30,535 bases of DNA from Porphyromonadaceae bacterium UBA4277 (GCA_002395965.1 DGVT01000013.1:26810-57344), one strand, 5' to 3'; positions 1 through 7,426 are shown, counted from the stretch's first letter. Notes: a model not told the origin generated them from the letters alone. Numbers and translations are program-made.

Positions 1-744
1 CTTGTTGATGACAATGCCGTCGGCCATCTCCATGATGCCGCGCTTGATGCCTTGCAGCTCGTCGCCTGTGCCAGCCAGCTGTATGAGCAGGAAGAAATCT
101 ACCATCGAGTGGACGGCAATCTCGCTTTGTCCCACGCCCACGGTCTCGACGAAGATGTTGTCGTAGCCGGCAGCCTCACACAGCACTATCGTCTCGCGCG
201 TCTTGCGTGCCACGCCTCCGAGCGACCCTGCCGATGGTGAAGGGCGGATGAAGGCCTTGGGGTGCACGGCCAGTTTTTCCATGCGCGTCTTGTCGCCAAG
301 GATTGAGCCCTTGCTTCGCTCGCTGCTGGGGTCGATGGCCAGCACGGCGAGCTTGCCGCCGCGGTTGAGCACATGTATGCCAAACACGTCGATCGACGTC
401 GATTTGCCGGCTCCCGGCACGCCCGTGATGCCGATGCGCTTGCTGGCACCGGTGTAGGGCAGGCATTTCTCAATCACTTCCTGTGCAATGACCTGATGCT
501 CGGGCATGAGACTCTCGACCAGCGTCACGGCTTGCCCCAGGATGGCAGTGTTGCCCTTGCGTATGCCTTCCACATATTCGCTCACGGTGAGCTTGGGCCG
601 GCGGCGGCGCTTGAGGTAGGGGTTGACGATGGGCGGCTGCTCGATGCCGGCATTCACTTGCAGTCCGGAGTATTGTGCGTCGTTTTCGGGGTGCTCGCAC
701 GAGCAGCCTTCGTGGTCTATGATTGTGTGCTTGTTATCTTCCAT
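1..744 (-). CDS. meaB: Methylmalonyl-CoA mutase-associated GTPase MeaB (3' end beyond window)
   Basis: A G3E-family GTPase that protects and reactivates the B12 enzyme methylmalonyl-CoA mutase in the cytoplasm. The 248 codons in the window read in frame to base 1. The first ~100 residues form a helical N-terminal extension. They are followed by the P-loop GVPGAGKST, the stretch AIDPSSERSKGSILGDKTRM typical of MeaB/ArgK, FVETVGVGQSE (switch region) and the start of the NKxD guanine-recognition motif (NK) at the window edge. The start is the ATG at 744, 33 bases behind the stop of the DUF1573 gene, so it is probably cotranscribed with the two DUF1573 genes. No mutase gene lies in the window. 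The family is clear. Only the C-terminal part, with dimerisation helices, is missing, because of the window boundary. Confidence 0.93.
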   Translation of the reverse strand, partial: MEDNKHTIIDHEGCSCEHPENDAQYSGLQVNAGIEQPPIVNPYLKRRRRPKLTVSEYVEGIRKGNTAILGQAVTLVESLMPEHQVIAQEVIEKCLPYTGASKRIGITGVPGAGKSTSIDVFGIHVLNRGGKLAVLAIDPSSERSKGSILGDKTRMEKLAVHPKAFIRPSPSAGSLGGVARKTRETIVLCEAAGYDNIFVETVGVGQSEIAVHSMVDFFLLIQLAGTGDELQGIKRGIMEMADGIVINK

Positions 745-777
745 AATTCAATGCGTTGATTTTAGTGGTGTGTGGCG

Positions 778-1890
778 TTATTTCGTGGCCGGCTTTATCT
801 CGCCCACGAGGCGAATGGTGCGCGATGGCTTGTCGGGGTCGTTGGTCATGAGCGTGAGCAGTGCATTGAGCAGCGGCTCCTTGTAGATGGCAGTATCTAC
901 TGTCACGGTAATAGTGGCTCGCTTACCATGCTTCACCGTGTTGCGGTCGGCGGTGGCGGTAATGCCGTCGCTGCCGGTCCACAGCCGTCGCAGCATGAGC
1001 TTGTCACGGCCGGTGTTGGTGACGGTAAACGTCTGCGTCATAATGCCGCCTTGGGTGCCTGCGTCAAAGTTGAGGCGGTCGGCACAGCTCACGATGGCTT
1101 TCGGTGCTCGTGCGCGCTCTTGTGGAGTGAGTGTTGTGAAGTCCTCGGTCACTACGGCCATAACATCCACCTTGGTAAAGCCGCTTGTGGCTTCGCTATG
1201 GGCCTTGGTGGGCTCGGCCATGAGCGTGAATGTGTCGCTGTTAAGGCCCCACAGTGGGGCGTGCTTACTGTCGAAATAGATGGTGACTGTTGACGACGTG
1301 CCGGGTGGCACGCTGTCGGGCACTGCGCTGACCGACAGGTGCTTCGGCACGTCGTGCGTGCTGATGACCATGGTGTCGGTCGAGGCGTTGTAGCCGCTCA
1401 TGTAGGTCATGCGTCCTCGGCCGCGGGGCACCTCGCCTAAGGGCAGTGTGCAACCGTTGTATCGCAGCGAGCCCACGACCACGGGAAATTGGTCTTCGAG
1501 CGTCTCGGGCATGGGAATGACATTCCCTTTGATTTTCAGCAGTGAGCGAGGGGTGAGGCCGTTGGTATAGACGAAGGCATCTTTCTCAAACTCTCCGGGC
1601 CGGTTGGCCGGGTTGTAGGTGAGCGTGACAATGCCCGTGTCGCCGGGGGCTATGGGCGTGTGGGTGAACTCCGAGGCTGTGCATCCGCACGATGGCTTCA
1701 CGCGCTTGATGATGAGTGCCGAGTCGCCGATGTTCACCACTCTCATGCTGCAAGCCACTTTCCCGTCCTTCTCGTGGAATGTGCCGAAGTCGTGACTCGT
1801 TTCGAGCCACGACAGCTGGGCCTGGCTGTGTGCCGGTAGGGCCGTGGTGAGCAGCAATAGCGTGATGAGCAGTAGTCTTGCCGGTCTCAT
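778..1890 (-). CDS. Secreted DUF1573 protein, two Ig-like repeats
   Basis: A predicted exported protein of 370 residues with no known biochemical role. The longest frame begins at a TTG at 1926. I chose the ATG at 1890 because it is followed at once by a signal peptide (MRPARLLLITLLLLTTALPAHS, cut near AHS-QAQ). A DUF1573 domain follows at about residues 25-125, with HDFGTF, VNIGDSALIIKRV and the hallmark SCGCTASEF, then PGDTGIVTLTYNP. A second copy at about residues 275-368 (LNFDAGTQGG, FTVTNTGRDKLMLRRL, LVGEIKPATK) lacks the cysteine motif. These domains resemble ASPM/HYDIN-type immunoglobulin folds. It sits 39 bases behind the shorter DUF1573 gene and 33 bases before meaB, in one operon. 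A periplasmic or cell-surface location is inferred. Confidence 0.88.
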   Translation of the reverse strand: MRPARLLLITLLLLTTALPAHSQAQLSWLETSHDFGTFHEKDGKVACSMRVVNIGDSALIIKRVKPSCGCTASEFTHTPIAPGDTGIVTLTYNPANRPGEFEKDAFVYTNGLTPRSLLKIKGNVIPMPETLEDQFPVVVGSLRYNGCTLPLGEVPRGRGRMTYMSGYNASTDTMVISTHDVPKHLSVSAVPDSVPPGTSSTVTIYFDSKHAPLWGLNSDTFTLMAEPTKAHSEATSGFTKVDVMAVVTEDFTTLTPQERARAPKAIVSCADRLNFDAGTQGGIMTQTFTVTNTGRDKLMLRRLWTGSDGITATADRNTVKHGKRATITVTVDTAIYKEPLLNALLTLMTNDPDKPSRTIRLVGEIKPATK

Positions 1891-1929
1891 GACGTGAGGG
1901 GTGAAACCAAATTGTGGGCGTGTCAAGAG

Positions 1930-2328
1930 CTATTTGTTCTTTTTCTGACTCTTGATTATTGTGCCTTCGATGCCGAGGGTGCTGAATTTTTCCCGTCCGT
2001 TGGTCTTCACTTTAACCGACTTGTGGAATGCTCCCAGTCTGCCGAGGGGGCTGAAGGTGACCTTGATTTTCCCCTTCTTGCCGGGCTTGATGGGCTTGGT
2101 GGGGAATTCCGGGCGTGTGCATCCGCATGATGCAAAGGCATCGATGATGAGCAGGGGCTTGTTGCCGGTGTTGACAACCTCAAATGTGCAACTCACCGGT
2201 CCGCCACCATCGTTGATTACGCCAAAGTCGTGATTCTGAACGGGAAACGTGGCTTGAGCATAATCTTCAGCATACGCAGCGACCAGACCCATAATGCTTA
2301 ACACAAGTGATAAAATTATTCTTTTCAT
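1930..2328 (-). CDS. Small secreted DUF1573 protein
   Basis: A 132-residue exported protein with a signal peptide (MKRIILSLVLSIMGLVAAYA, cut near AYA-EDY) and a single DUF1573 domain. The usual landmarks are present: HDFGVINDGGG, FEVVNTGNKPLLI, ASCGCTRPEFPTKPI, PGKKGKIKVTFSPLGRLGAFHKSVKVKTN. The C-terminus is a lysine-rich tail (KSQKKNK). DUF1573 proteins are abundant in Bacteroidetes and their function is unknown. It is the first gene of the operon leading into the larger DUF1573 protein and meaB. A good Bacteroidetes promoter lies 55-85 bases upstream. The ATG at 2328 is the only start that keeps the full signal peptide. Confidence 0.9.
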   Translation of the reverse strand: MKRIILSLVLSIMGLVAAYAEDYAQATFPVQNHDFGVINDGGGPVSCTFEVVNTGNKPLLIIDAFASCGCTRPEFPTKPIKPGKKGKIKVTFSPLGRLGAFHKSVKVKTNGREKFSTLGIEGTIIKSQKKNK

Positions 2329-2382
2329 TGCTTCAATTATTTCAGTTGATACTTGTCAAACAACACCATTTATTATAACCTG

Positions 2383-2413
2383 CAAAGTTACAAAATAATT
2401 GACAATTGACAAT
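2383..2413 (-). promoter_or_regulatory. Promoter of the DUF1573-meaB operon
   Basis: On the minus strand TAACTTTG (2383-2390) matches the Bacteroidetes -7 element TAnnTTTG exactly. ATTG (2410-2413) lies 19 bases upstream at the -33 position. Transcription would begin near 2376, giving a leader of about 48 bases. The -33 element lies inside the heptamer repeat at 2397-2424. Confidence 0.7.
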
Positions 2414-2424
2414 AGAGAATTGAC
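2397..2424. repeat. Heptamer tandem repeat AATTGAC, four units
   Basis: Units are AATTGAC at 2397-2403 and 2404-2410, the variant AATAGAG at 2411-2417, and AATTGAC at 2418-2424. The array overlaps the spacer and -33 region of the DUF1573 promoter. Confidence 0.7.
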
Positions 2425-2465
2425 AAATCCAACAAAATTCGCTTTCGCGCGAAGAATTGATAATC

Positions 2466-2511
2466 AAAAAAACATCCACAACACCTGTTAGCAGGTATCG
2501 CTGATGGTTGT
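2466..2511 (-). terminator. Intrinsic terminator of the accessory operon
   Basis: Read on the minus strand, ACAAC and GTTGT (2507-2511 and 2478-2482) form an outer pair. They enclose the hairpin ACCTG-CTAA-CAGGT (2483-2496), followed shortly by seven T (2466-2472). It lies about 40 bases after the stop of the unknown gene ending at 2549, which fits the end of the operon running down from 6421. The inner stem is short, so strength is uncertain. Confidence 0.55.
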
Positions 2512-2548
2512 TTCGTGCTTTCCACTATTTTGGCTCATTCACGGCAAT

Positions 2549-3481
2549 CTATGTGAGATCGTCAGCGGTTTCGCCGTCTGTTATGTAGTCGAGCGGATTG
2601 TCGATGTAGCTGGTGGAGATGCACTGGACGAAGTCGCCAATCGCCGGGTCGGGATTATGATTGCTTATGAACTGCTCCATTTCGTCGTCCGTGTCACATT
2701 CTGCCATGCAATATTCATTGTCGGCAATAGCACGATATTCATTTTCCTTAAAGGGGTAATAGCGACTGATGGCAGGGAAGTAAACTGTCTGGAATTTTTT
2801 CCAGTACTTGCCGGCATTGTCATTGGTTGTTCGCTCTGCTGTTTCCTCAGTGGTGAGAGGAGTGCGACAAAAATACACGCCATTAAACATTCCGGCAAAT
2901 ATGGCTGTAACCACTTCGCTTTCCTTTTCCTCTGAAATGAACGAAACCATGGTGTTCCCGTTCCGAGTCGTGCCAACGTAGAATTCATCACCAAAGTCTT
3001 CGCATTCACCATCGTGCCACGATGTGCTCCACTCGATGAACTCAAAGAACTTCGAGTTGAGGCTTTTTGCTCGTTTGTCCTCGATGATGACGTCGGTAAT
3101 AAACAGATCATCGTCGCGATATTCTAATCTCTCCCTTCCCTGAAAGCTCAGTCCCACAGTTCCATGGTCCGACTCAAGGATTTTGACATTGTAGACTTCT
3201 CGCACTAGAACGACGTATCCATCTTGATTATCCACACCAGTGAAAACTATATCGTGATTGTCATAGTCTTGTGTAAGGGCCATTAACGATGCTATGGCCT
3301 CGGTTATGGTGAGGGAACCGATACTATTGCCAACATATGTACCTATACGAATGGATGCACCAACCACTTCGAAGGAGCAGGTGTCAAACATTTGATCATA
3401 GTTGTCGCAAAAGCCGGCAATGCGGTCGATAGGCACGTCAATGCCGTTAATGATTTCTTTCAGTTGTTTCAGTTTCATCAT
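2549..3481 (-). CDS. Hypothetical acidic protein, 310 residues
   Basis: I do not recognise this family. The protein is rich in Asp and Glu, has no signal peptide and no membrane segment, and is probably cytoplasmic. It starts MMKLKQLKEIINGIDVP. Visible landmarks are an aromatic, charged middle (FFEFIEWSTSWHDGECEDFGDEFYVG), a Thr-rich stretch (TPLTTEETAERTTND) and an acidic C-terminus (TDGETADDLT). It is the last gene of the minus-strand run and begins 15 bases after the WG-repeat gene, so it is very likely cotranscribed with it. A terminator-like hairpin follows. Acidity and position at the end of an accessory operon are also seen in immunity or adaptor proteins, but nothing in the sequence proves that. 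Confidence 0.8.
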   Translation of the reverse strand: MMKLKQLKEIINGIDVPIDRIAGFCDNYDQMFDTCSFEVVGASIRIGTYVGNSIGSLTITEAIASLMALTQDYDNHDIVFTGVDNQDGYVVLVREVYNVKILESDHGTVGLSFQGRERLEYRDDDLFITDVIIEDKRAKSLNSKFFEFIEWSTSWHDGECEDFGDEFYVGTTRNGNTMVSFISEEKESEVVTAIFAGMFNGVYFCRTPLTTEETAERTTNDNAGKYWKKFQTVYFPAISRYYPFKENEYRAIADNEYCMAECDTDDEMEQFISNHNPDPAIGDFVQCISTSYIDNPLDYITDGETADDLT

Positions 3482-3496
3482 TACCTTTGAATTATT

Positions 3497-4057
3497 TTAC
3501 TTAACACTTAACATCATGGCTTTACCATCTCGCTCACACACGAAAAACGGCGTGCCTGGGTGGCAAAAAATGCGGTCATAAACAAAGTCGCAGCACAACC
3601 GCCCCGAGCCGTCGAGGGCCACAATCGCCATTTTCCCGTCGCATTCAATGGGCGCAAACCTCATGTGGCTGAACGGGCTGTATCGCTCAGGAAACGACAC
3701 TCCCGGCATGGGTGGTACCAGCACCTCTCCTGTCACACTGCGCAAGCCTGTCATTCCGTCCTTTTCAAACGGCTGACTGCGCAGGTCAAGCCCCATAAGT
3801 TCAAACTCATGGTCGGCACGGCACAAGGCATCGATCTCCTCTTCACTTCGAACTTCAATCCCGCCATAATGGCGGTTGATTTTCTCGCGTGTGGCAACCA
3901 CTTCACGGGCAAGTTCAGGCGTGGGCACCGTGCGCGGGCGATACCCTTCGAGCACCATTTCCCCATCCTTCTCTTTGTAGATGGGGAAAAGTTCCAATGC
4001 CTTCATCATTTGCCTGTTGCTCAACTCGGCAGTAATATAATTATGCTCTATGGCCAT
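3497..4057 (-). CDS. Degenerate WG-repeat-like protein
   Basis: A 186-residue protein without signal peptide. The C-terminal half (about residues 98-186) reads like two to three worn WG (KWG) repeats. The pieces are KDGMTGLRSVTGEVLVPPMP, then CDGKMAIVALDGSGRLCCDFVYDRIF, then CERDGKAMMLSVK. Each has the pattern of a small residue followed by a DG or TG turn and a following strand ending in P or YD. The N-terminal half (YKEKDGEMVLEGYRPRTVPTPELAREVVATREKINRHYGG) is mostly helical and unfamiliar. WG repeats are thought to serve as binding scaffolds in bacteria. The gene lies 48 bases behind the 48-residue membrane protein and 15 bases before the acidic unknown, in one operon. The repeat assignment is by pattern only. 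Confidence 0.72.
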   Translation of the reverse strand: MAIEHNYITAELSNRQMMKALELFPIYKEKDGEMVLEGYRPRTVPTPELAREVVATREKINRHYGGIEVRSEEEIDALCRADHEFELMGLDLRSQPFEKDGMTGLRSVTGEVLVPPMPGVSFPERYSPFSHMRFAPIECDGKMAIVALDGSGRLCCDFVYDRIFCHPGTPFFVCERDGKAMMLSVK

Positions 4058-4105
4058 ATTTCAGTCATTTTGTCATCATTCAACGAGACAATATGATATT
4101 GAATG

Positions 4106-4252
4106 TCAGTCGCTTCGGGTTTCCCATTCGCTGAACAAGCGTATGGCACCGACAATCAAGCCAACCAGCGCCATCCCCACTACAAAGATGATGGCACCGG
4201 CAACCACGCCGATTATCAGCCCAACGATTAACCAAAACAATATCGAGAACAT
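4106..4252 (-). CDS. 48-residue membrane microprotein
   Basis: A short open frame of 48 codons that a length filter would miss. The product is almost entirely hydrophobic: MFSILFWLIVGLIIGVV, AGAIIFVVGMALVGLIV and GAIRLF, then the polar tail SEWETRSD. It can form one long or two short membrane helices joined by a glycine-rich turn. Glycine and alanine recur at GxxxG-like spacing, which favours tight helix packing. An in-frame stop lies three codons before the ATG, so this start is fixed. It lies 24 bases after the stop of the two-domain gene ending at 4277 and 48 bases before the WG-repeat gene, on the same strand. Hydrophobic design and operon position support a real gene. Function is unknown; a small membrane effector or an anchor for its neighbours are both possible. 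Confidence 0.7.
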   Translation of the reverse strand: MFSILFWLIVGLIIGVVAGAIIFVVGMALVGLIVGAIRLFSEWETRSD

Positions 4253-4276
4253 ACCAGCAAATCAGTATAGAAAATA

Positions 4277-5104
4277 TTATTCATCATAACCAAAAGGGTG
4301 TTTGAAAGTCGAGTCCCCGTCGTGTAGTAGAATTGCATAGGAACTTGTTCTATCTTCAATCTTTAAAATGGTTATTCCTTCGGGGCTGCCTTGCCAGGAT
4401 TCTGCCTCAAAGAAGCGTTTTATATTGGCTCTGTCCTCAAAGAAAAGTTTAATTTCCTTCTCTTTTGACGGAGTCAGTTTCATTATGTCAGAAGACCTCT
4501 CGACAGGAACACCATTTTCTCGCTCATACACTTTCTTTCGGCAATGAAGTATACTTAATTCATAATGATAGACATACTCCATTACTATGGTCGGAGTCAC
4601 TGCGGACTTGCTCCGCGCCGAGGTCCATGTGGCCTTGATGACGCCTTCGGTCTCGAAACCGAATGGGTGCTTGAAAAACATATATATAGGTAGTTGAATA
4701 GAATGCCTTCGGCCATCCACGTCCTCTATAGTTAGAGTTTTGCAACCTTCGTGCCGCCAATCTGGACAAGACTCCGATTCGAAAAACTGCTCAATATTCG
4801 CCCTGTCTTCCAAAAATTGCACGATTTCCTTCTCTTTTGACGGAGATAGAACGACCGAGCCTAACGGCCTCATCGATGGCGCTTTGTACTCATGGTAATT
4901 TTTCTTGGCAGTCAGCACCTTGGTAGAATAATTATATTCATATTCTACCTCAATTTGAGCCAGTCTTCCAAAGCCATGCCATGGAGTGACCCATTTCACC
5001 TTGATAATGTCTGTCATTGGAGTAAGTTGGTTGTTTGTGCTCGAACTATAGTTCTTCCGGTCATGCGACTCAAAGCCTTTAACTCGTGAATTCACATTGT
5101 TCAT
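4277..5104 (-). CDS. Protein with two copies of an unnamed ~117-residue domain
   Basis: A 275-residue protein with no signal peptide. After a polar leader (residues 1-32) it holds two copies of a domain, at about 33-149 and 155-272. A third copy forms the C-terminus of the upstream gene product. Shared landmarks in order are IIKVxW (first strand), YEYxYSxKVL, SKEKEI, a helix with the pattern FLEDRANIxxFFExES, TLTIEDVDG and a closing HPFG. The first copy keeps TPWHGFG after the first strand. The second has SARSKS there and has lost the Trp-His pair. I do not recognise the domain from known families. The gene starts at the base directly after the stop of the preceding gene (5105), so translation is probably coupled. 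Confidence 0.82.
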   Translation of the reverse strand: MNNVNSRVKGFESHDRKNYSSSTNNQLTPMTDIIKVKWVTPWHGFGRLAQIEVEYEYNYSTKVLTAKKNYHEYKAPSMRPLGSVVLSPSKEKEIVQFLEDRANIEQFFESESCPDWRHEGCKTLTIEDVDGRRHSIQLPIYMFFKHPFGFETEGVIKATWTSARSKSAVTPTIVMEYVYHYELSILHCRKKVYERENGVPVERSSDIMKLTPSKEKEIKLFFEDRANIKRFFEAESWQGSPEGITILKIEDRTSSYAILLHDGDSTFKHPFGYDE

Positions 5105-6421
5105 TTAATTACCAAAAGGGTGTGGGAATATTAAGTCTCCAAGTTGTTGAATAGAATGCTTATTCCCATCCACATCTTCTATTGTCAATGTTGTGGTACA
5201 TTCATGGCCACCTGACCATGATTTTGTGTTGAAAAACCGTACTATATTAGCCCTGTTTTCCAAAAACTGTTTTATGACTTTCTCTTTTGACGAAGACAGT
5301 GCGACATTGCCTACCAACGTAGGTTTTAATGATTTATTGTACACTTTTTTCTGGACAGAAAGCACTTTTGATGAATAATCATATTCATATTTTATCTCTG
5401 TAATCGGGATGTTGCCAAAGCCATGCCATGGAGAAGTCCATGTCACCTTGATAATTCCATTCGTTAAAGTACCTTGGGTATTGCCTGAACCATGGTTAGA
5501 ACTATTGCATTGGTCAGGGAAAATAGGTTCAATATTAATCTTGTTGGTCTTAAAAAACTCTATAATCTCTTCGAAGTTAGCTGATGCTCCATTATAACTC
5601 CATTGTTTTGTAACATAGAAAGTAGTACCTTTAGCATCGGTCAAAGTGATGGACCCTTTTGTAAATGGAGTGGTAGAAACGATTGCTTGCAAGCCATTGT
5701 GGTTGTTATTGTAGCCAAGCAGTGCTTCTTCAAGAGTTTTATAACTCTTAGCCCTTTGCTTCAGGTATATTTCGGTAGCTTTTTTTACAGCACCGCTCAT
5801 CGAATATGCTCCGTTACCATTAACCCTGAATTTCATCTTGTCGAAGCGAATGATCTTGAGTTTTGAATTTTCACAGTCAATAATAATGGTTCTGAAATCG
5901 TTAAAAGAGTTCAATCCCTTGACAATGTCATAACCATATCGAGAGTACTTAATCACCTCGTTCTCATTCATGCTGTTAGTGCCTGGATATATGATTGACA
6001 CATAGAAGATGGGTTCTTTTCCTGTGCCAAATAATGCAATGCGTGAGAACGCTTTCTTGGCGACCTGATCGGCTCGTGGGGCATCAAGCTCAATAATCCA
6101 GTGATACCCGTTGATTGTATTGTAGATATCAACGCGATCATTCACTATGTTATTCGGTTTCTGGTACTCTATTTGCCATTGGCCTTCACATTTTGGTAAA
6201 TCCTTGCCAGATTCTATTAATTTGCAAAAAGCGTTACAATCAATCTTGATGCCATTTAATCGGCAACACAACCATTTCTGTAAGTACTCAACGCATTTTT
6301 TCTTATCTTTCGTTTCGTTTAAACAAGGACAAAAGCATTCTAATGCATCAACAATATGCTGGCACAGTTGATTAAACAATTCTTCATTCAGTTCTGCTTT
6401 TCTTTGTGCTAAAGCGTTCAT
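5105..6421 (-). CDS. PD-(D/E)XK-like protein fused to the unnamed domain
   Basis: A 438-residue protein with three regions. Residues 1-90 are helical and cysteine-rich (CFCPCLNETKDKKKC, WLCCRLNG). Residues ~90-240 have a restriction-endonuclease-like pattern: RVDIYNTINGYHWIIELDAP, an acidic residue on one strand then E-x-D on the next, followed by QVAKKAFSRIALFG, a basic helix like the trailing helix of PD-(D/E)XK folds. The usual ExK lysine is an aspartate, so activity is uncertain. Residues ~240-310 (KGSITLTDAKGTTFYVTKQW) I cannot assign. Residues 322-438 are one copy of the domain seen twice in the next gene (SPWHGFG, SKEKVIKQFLENRANIVRFF, LTIEDVDG, HPFGN). It opens a tightly packed minus-strand run and sits behind one of the two duplicated promoter-leaders. 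The nuclease reading is a hypothesis. Confidence 0.8.
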   Translation of the reverse strand: MNALAQRKAELNEELFNQLCQHIVDALECFCPCLNETKDKKKCVEYLQKWLCCRLNGIKIDCNAFCKLIESGKDLPKCEGQWQIEYQKPNNIVNDRVDIYNTINGYHWIIELDAPRADQVAKKAFSRIALFGTGKEPIFYVSIIYPGTNSMNENEVIKYSRYGYDIVKGLNSFNDFRTIIIDCENSKLKIIRFDKMKFRVNGNGAYSMSGAVKKATEIYLKQRAKSYKTLEEALLGYNNNHNGLQAIVSTTPFTKGSITLTDAKGTTFYVTKQWSYNGASANFEEIIEFFKTNKINIEPIFPDQCNSSNHGSGNTQGTLTNGIIKVTWTSPWHGFGNIPITEIKYEYDYSSKVLSVQKKVYNKSLKPTLVGNVALSSSKEKVIKQFLENRANIVRFFNTKSWSGGHECTTTLTIEDVDGNKHSIQQLGDLIFPHPFGN

Positions 6422-6464
6422 AATTCGTTATATATTAAAAAGTTAATAAAAGTTGCTAAGCAAG

Positions 6465-6492
6465 AATCTTGGGCTAATCGCCAATCAAGATT
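6465..6492 (-). promoter_or_regulatory. Leader hairpin in duplicated 5' UTR, copy 1
   Basis: AATCTTG (6465-6471) and CAAGATT (6486-6492) are inverted, with a smaller GGC/GCC pairing inside. In the minus-strand transcript the hairpin falls in the ~115-base leader, just after a run of A. Read on the plus strand the same hairpin is followed by eight T and would look like a terminator, but no plus-strand gene precedes it. Confidence 0.5.
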
Positions 6493-6545
6493 TTTTTTGA
6501 TATTCGTTCCGATGCGTTGGAGCGAACTCTTGGTTTTGTTATATG

Positions 6546-6576
6546 CAAAATTATGTGGGATTTAGCAAACGGGAAA
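6546..6576 (-). promoter_or_regulatory. Promoter of the five-gene accessory operon
   Basis: On the minus strand TAATTTTG (6546-6553) matches TAnnTTTG, with TTTC (6573-6576) 19 bases upstream in the -33 position. Transcription would start near 6539, leaving a leader of about 118 bases before the ATG at 6421. Confidence 0.6.
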
Positions 6577-6622
6577 CACCATTTTTGGTTCTGCTTTCTT
6601 CCTGTGGAGTAATACAGATGTT

Positions 6623-7426
6623 TTATTTGCTATAAAAAGCCATAAATGCGGCTGCGGCGTCAACACCAGCACCCATAGCAATTATCTCCTTGATGTCGGT
6701 CAAATCATCAGGGTCTAAACTATTCCAACCATTTGGAACTCTACCGCTTGCCAACTGTCTTAATAACATTTTCTTACTTTTATCATCTAACATTTGACCT
6801 TTAGCATTTCTATATATTTCTGGATATTTATACATTAATTTTCGTTCAACCATTTTATAAATATCATCAGATATATGCTTCCATTTTAAACATGTCGTCA
6901 TTATTAGTCCTTTACCCGGACATGGATCTAACCATTCAGGGTGTTGCTCAAGGAAATCGGTAATTAATGGATGTATATTGGAACGATCATGCTGCTCTGT
7001 TGATTTAGCCCAATTCAGCCAAAAATCTAATGAATTAATGTCTAATATTATAATACGTTCGTTGTCTTTCCAAGTGCTGTCTTCTGGGACATCGAAACCG
7101 CCTATGACAATGACGGCTTTTTTGTTGGAATCTTTGAGCTGAAGGACTTTTTCGATAACGCCATCAAAATCAGAGAGATCTGCTAGCAATGCAATATAAT
7201 TTACCAGCAAAACATCCGCATCCATTAAATAGGGGCTGTTCCTAGTGGGAACAGGTAGATTTGAACTATAGTGGCCATCAAAATACAGCTTTAAATGTGC
7301 TGCCTTGCAGCATTGTTTCACAGCATTTTGGGCAATGCCCGAGTCATTATCCAGTATCACCAATAACCGGTCGCCAGGATTGGTTATATAACCATTAATT
7401 TTGGCTTCTAATTCTTTAGTTACCAT
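6623..7426 (-). CDS. Degenerate AAA+ (MoxR-like) ATPase-fold protein
   Basis: A 267-residue cytoplasmic protein whose layout follows small MoxR-like AAA+ ATPases but with the active-site motifs replaced. Where Walker A should be it reads GDRLLVILDNDSGIAQNAVK, with no GKS/T. The Walker B position reads DADVLLVNYIALL, without the Asp-Glu pair, and the sensor-1 position reads AVIVIGGFD. The rest keeps the family flow: LPVPTRNSPYL after the second strand, IIILDINSLDFWLNWAKST, then IHPLITDFLEQHPEWL, WKHISDDIYKM and a C-terminal GAGVDAAAAFMAFYS like the lid. It is therefore probably a non-hydrolysing pseudo-ATPase, acting by binding. It has its own copy of the promoter-leader that precedes the next operon downstream, so the two units are probably co-expressed. 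The family assignment is by pattern only. Confidence 0.78.
   Translation of the reverse strand: MVTKELEAKINGYITNPGDRLLVILDNDSGIAQNAVKQCCKAAHLKLYFDGHYSSNLPVPTRNSPYLMDADVLLVNYIALLADLSDFDGVIEKVLQLKDSNKKAVIVIGGFDVPEDSTWKDNERIIILDINSLDFWLNWAKSTEQHDRSNIHPLITDFLEQHPEWLDPCPGKGLIMTTCLKWKHISDDIYKMVERKLMYKYPEIYRNAKGQMLDDKSKKMLLRQLASGRVPNGWNSLDPDDLTDIKEIIAMGAGVDAAAAFMAFYSK

Larger units (their letters stand above)
6428..6592. repeat. 165-bp direct repeat, copy 1 (promoter-leader cassette)
   Basis: Aligns without a gap to 7433-7597 (offset 1005) with 8 mismatches by my count. It starts 7 bases above the start codon at 6421 and carries the promoter, a hairpin and an A/T-rich ribosome-binding region (TTTATTAACTTTTTAATATA on the minus strand). 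There is no G-rich Shine-Dalgarno, as is common in Bacteroidetes. Confidence 0.9.

Noticed and set aside
4050..4289. 79-codon plus-strand open frame
   Set aside because: It is the reverse of the membrane microprotein. The Thr/Pro/Asn-rich translation is what the complement of a hydrophobic gene gives.
6465..6498. Plus-strand intrinsic terminator (hairpin plus eight T)
   Set aside because: No plus-strand gene or promoter lies upstream in the first copy or in the second (7470-7503). The duplicated leader reading on the minus strand explains it better, though an antisense RNA cannot be excluded.
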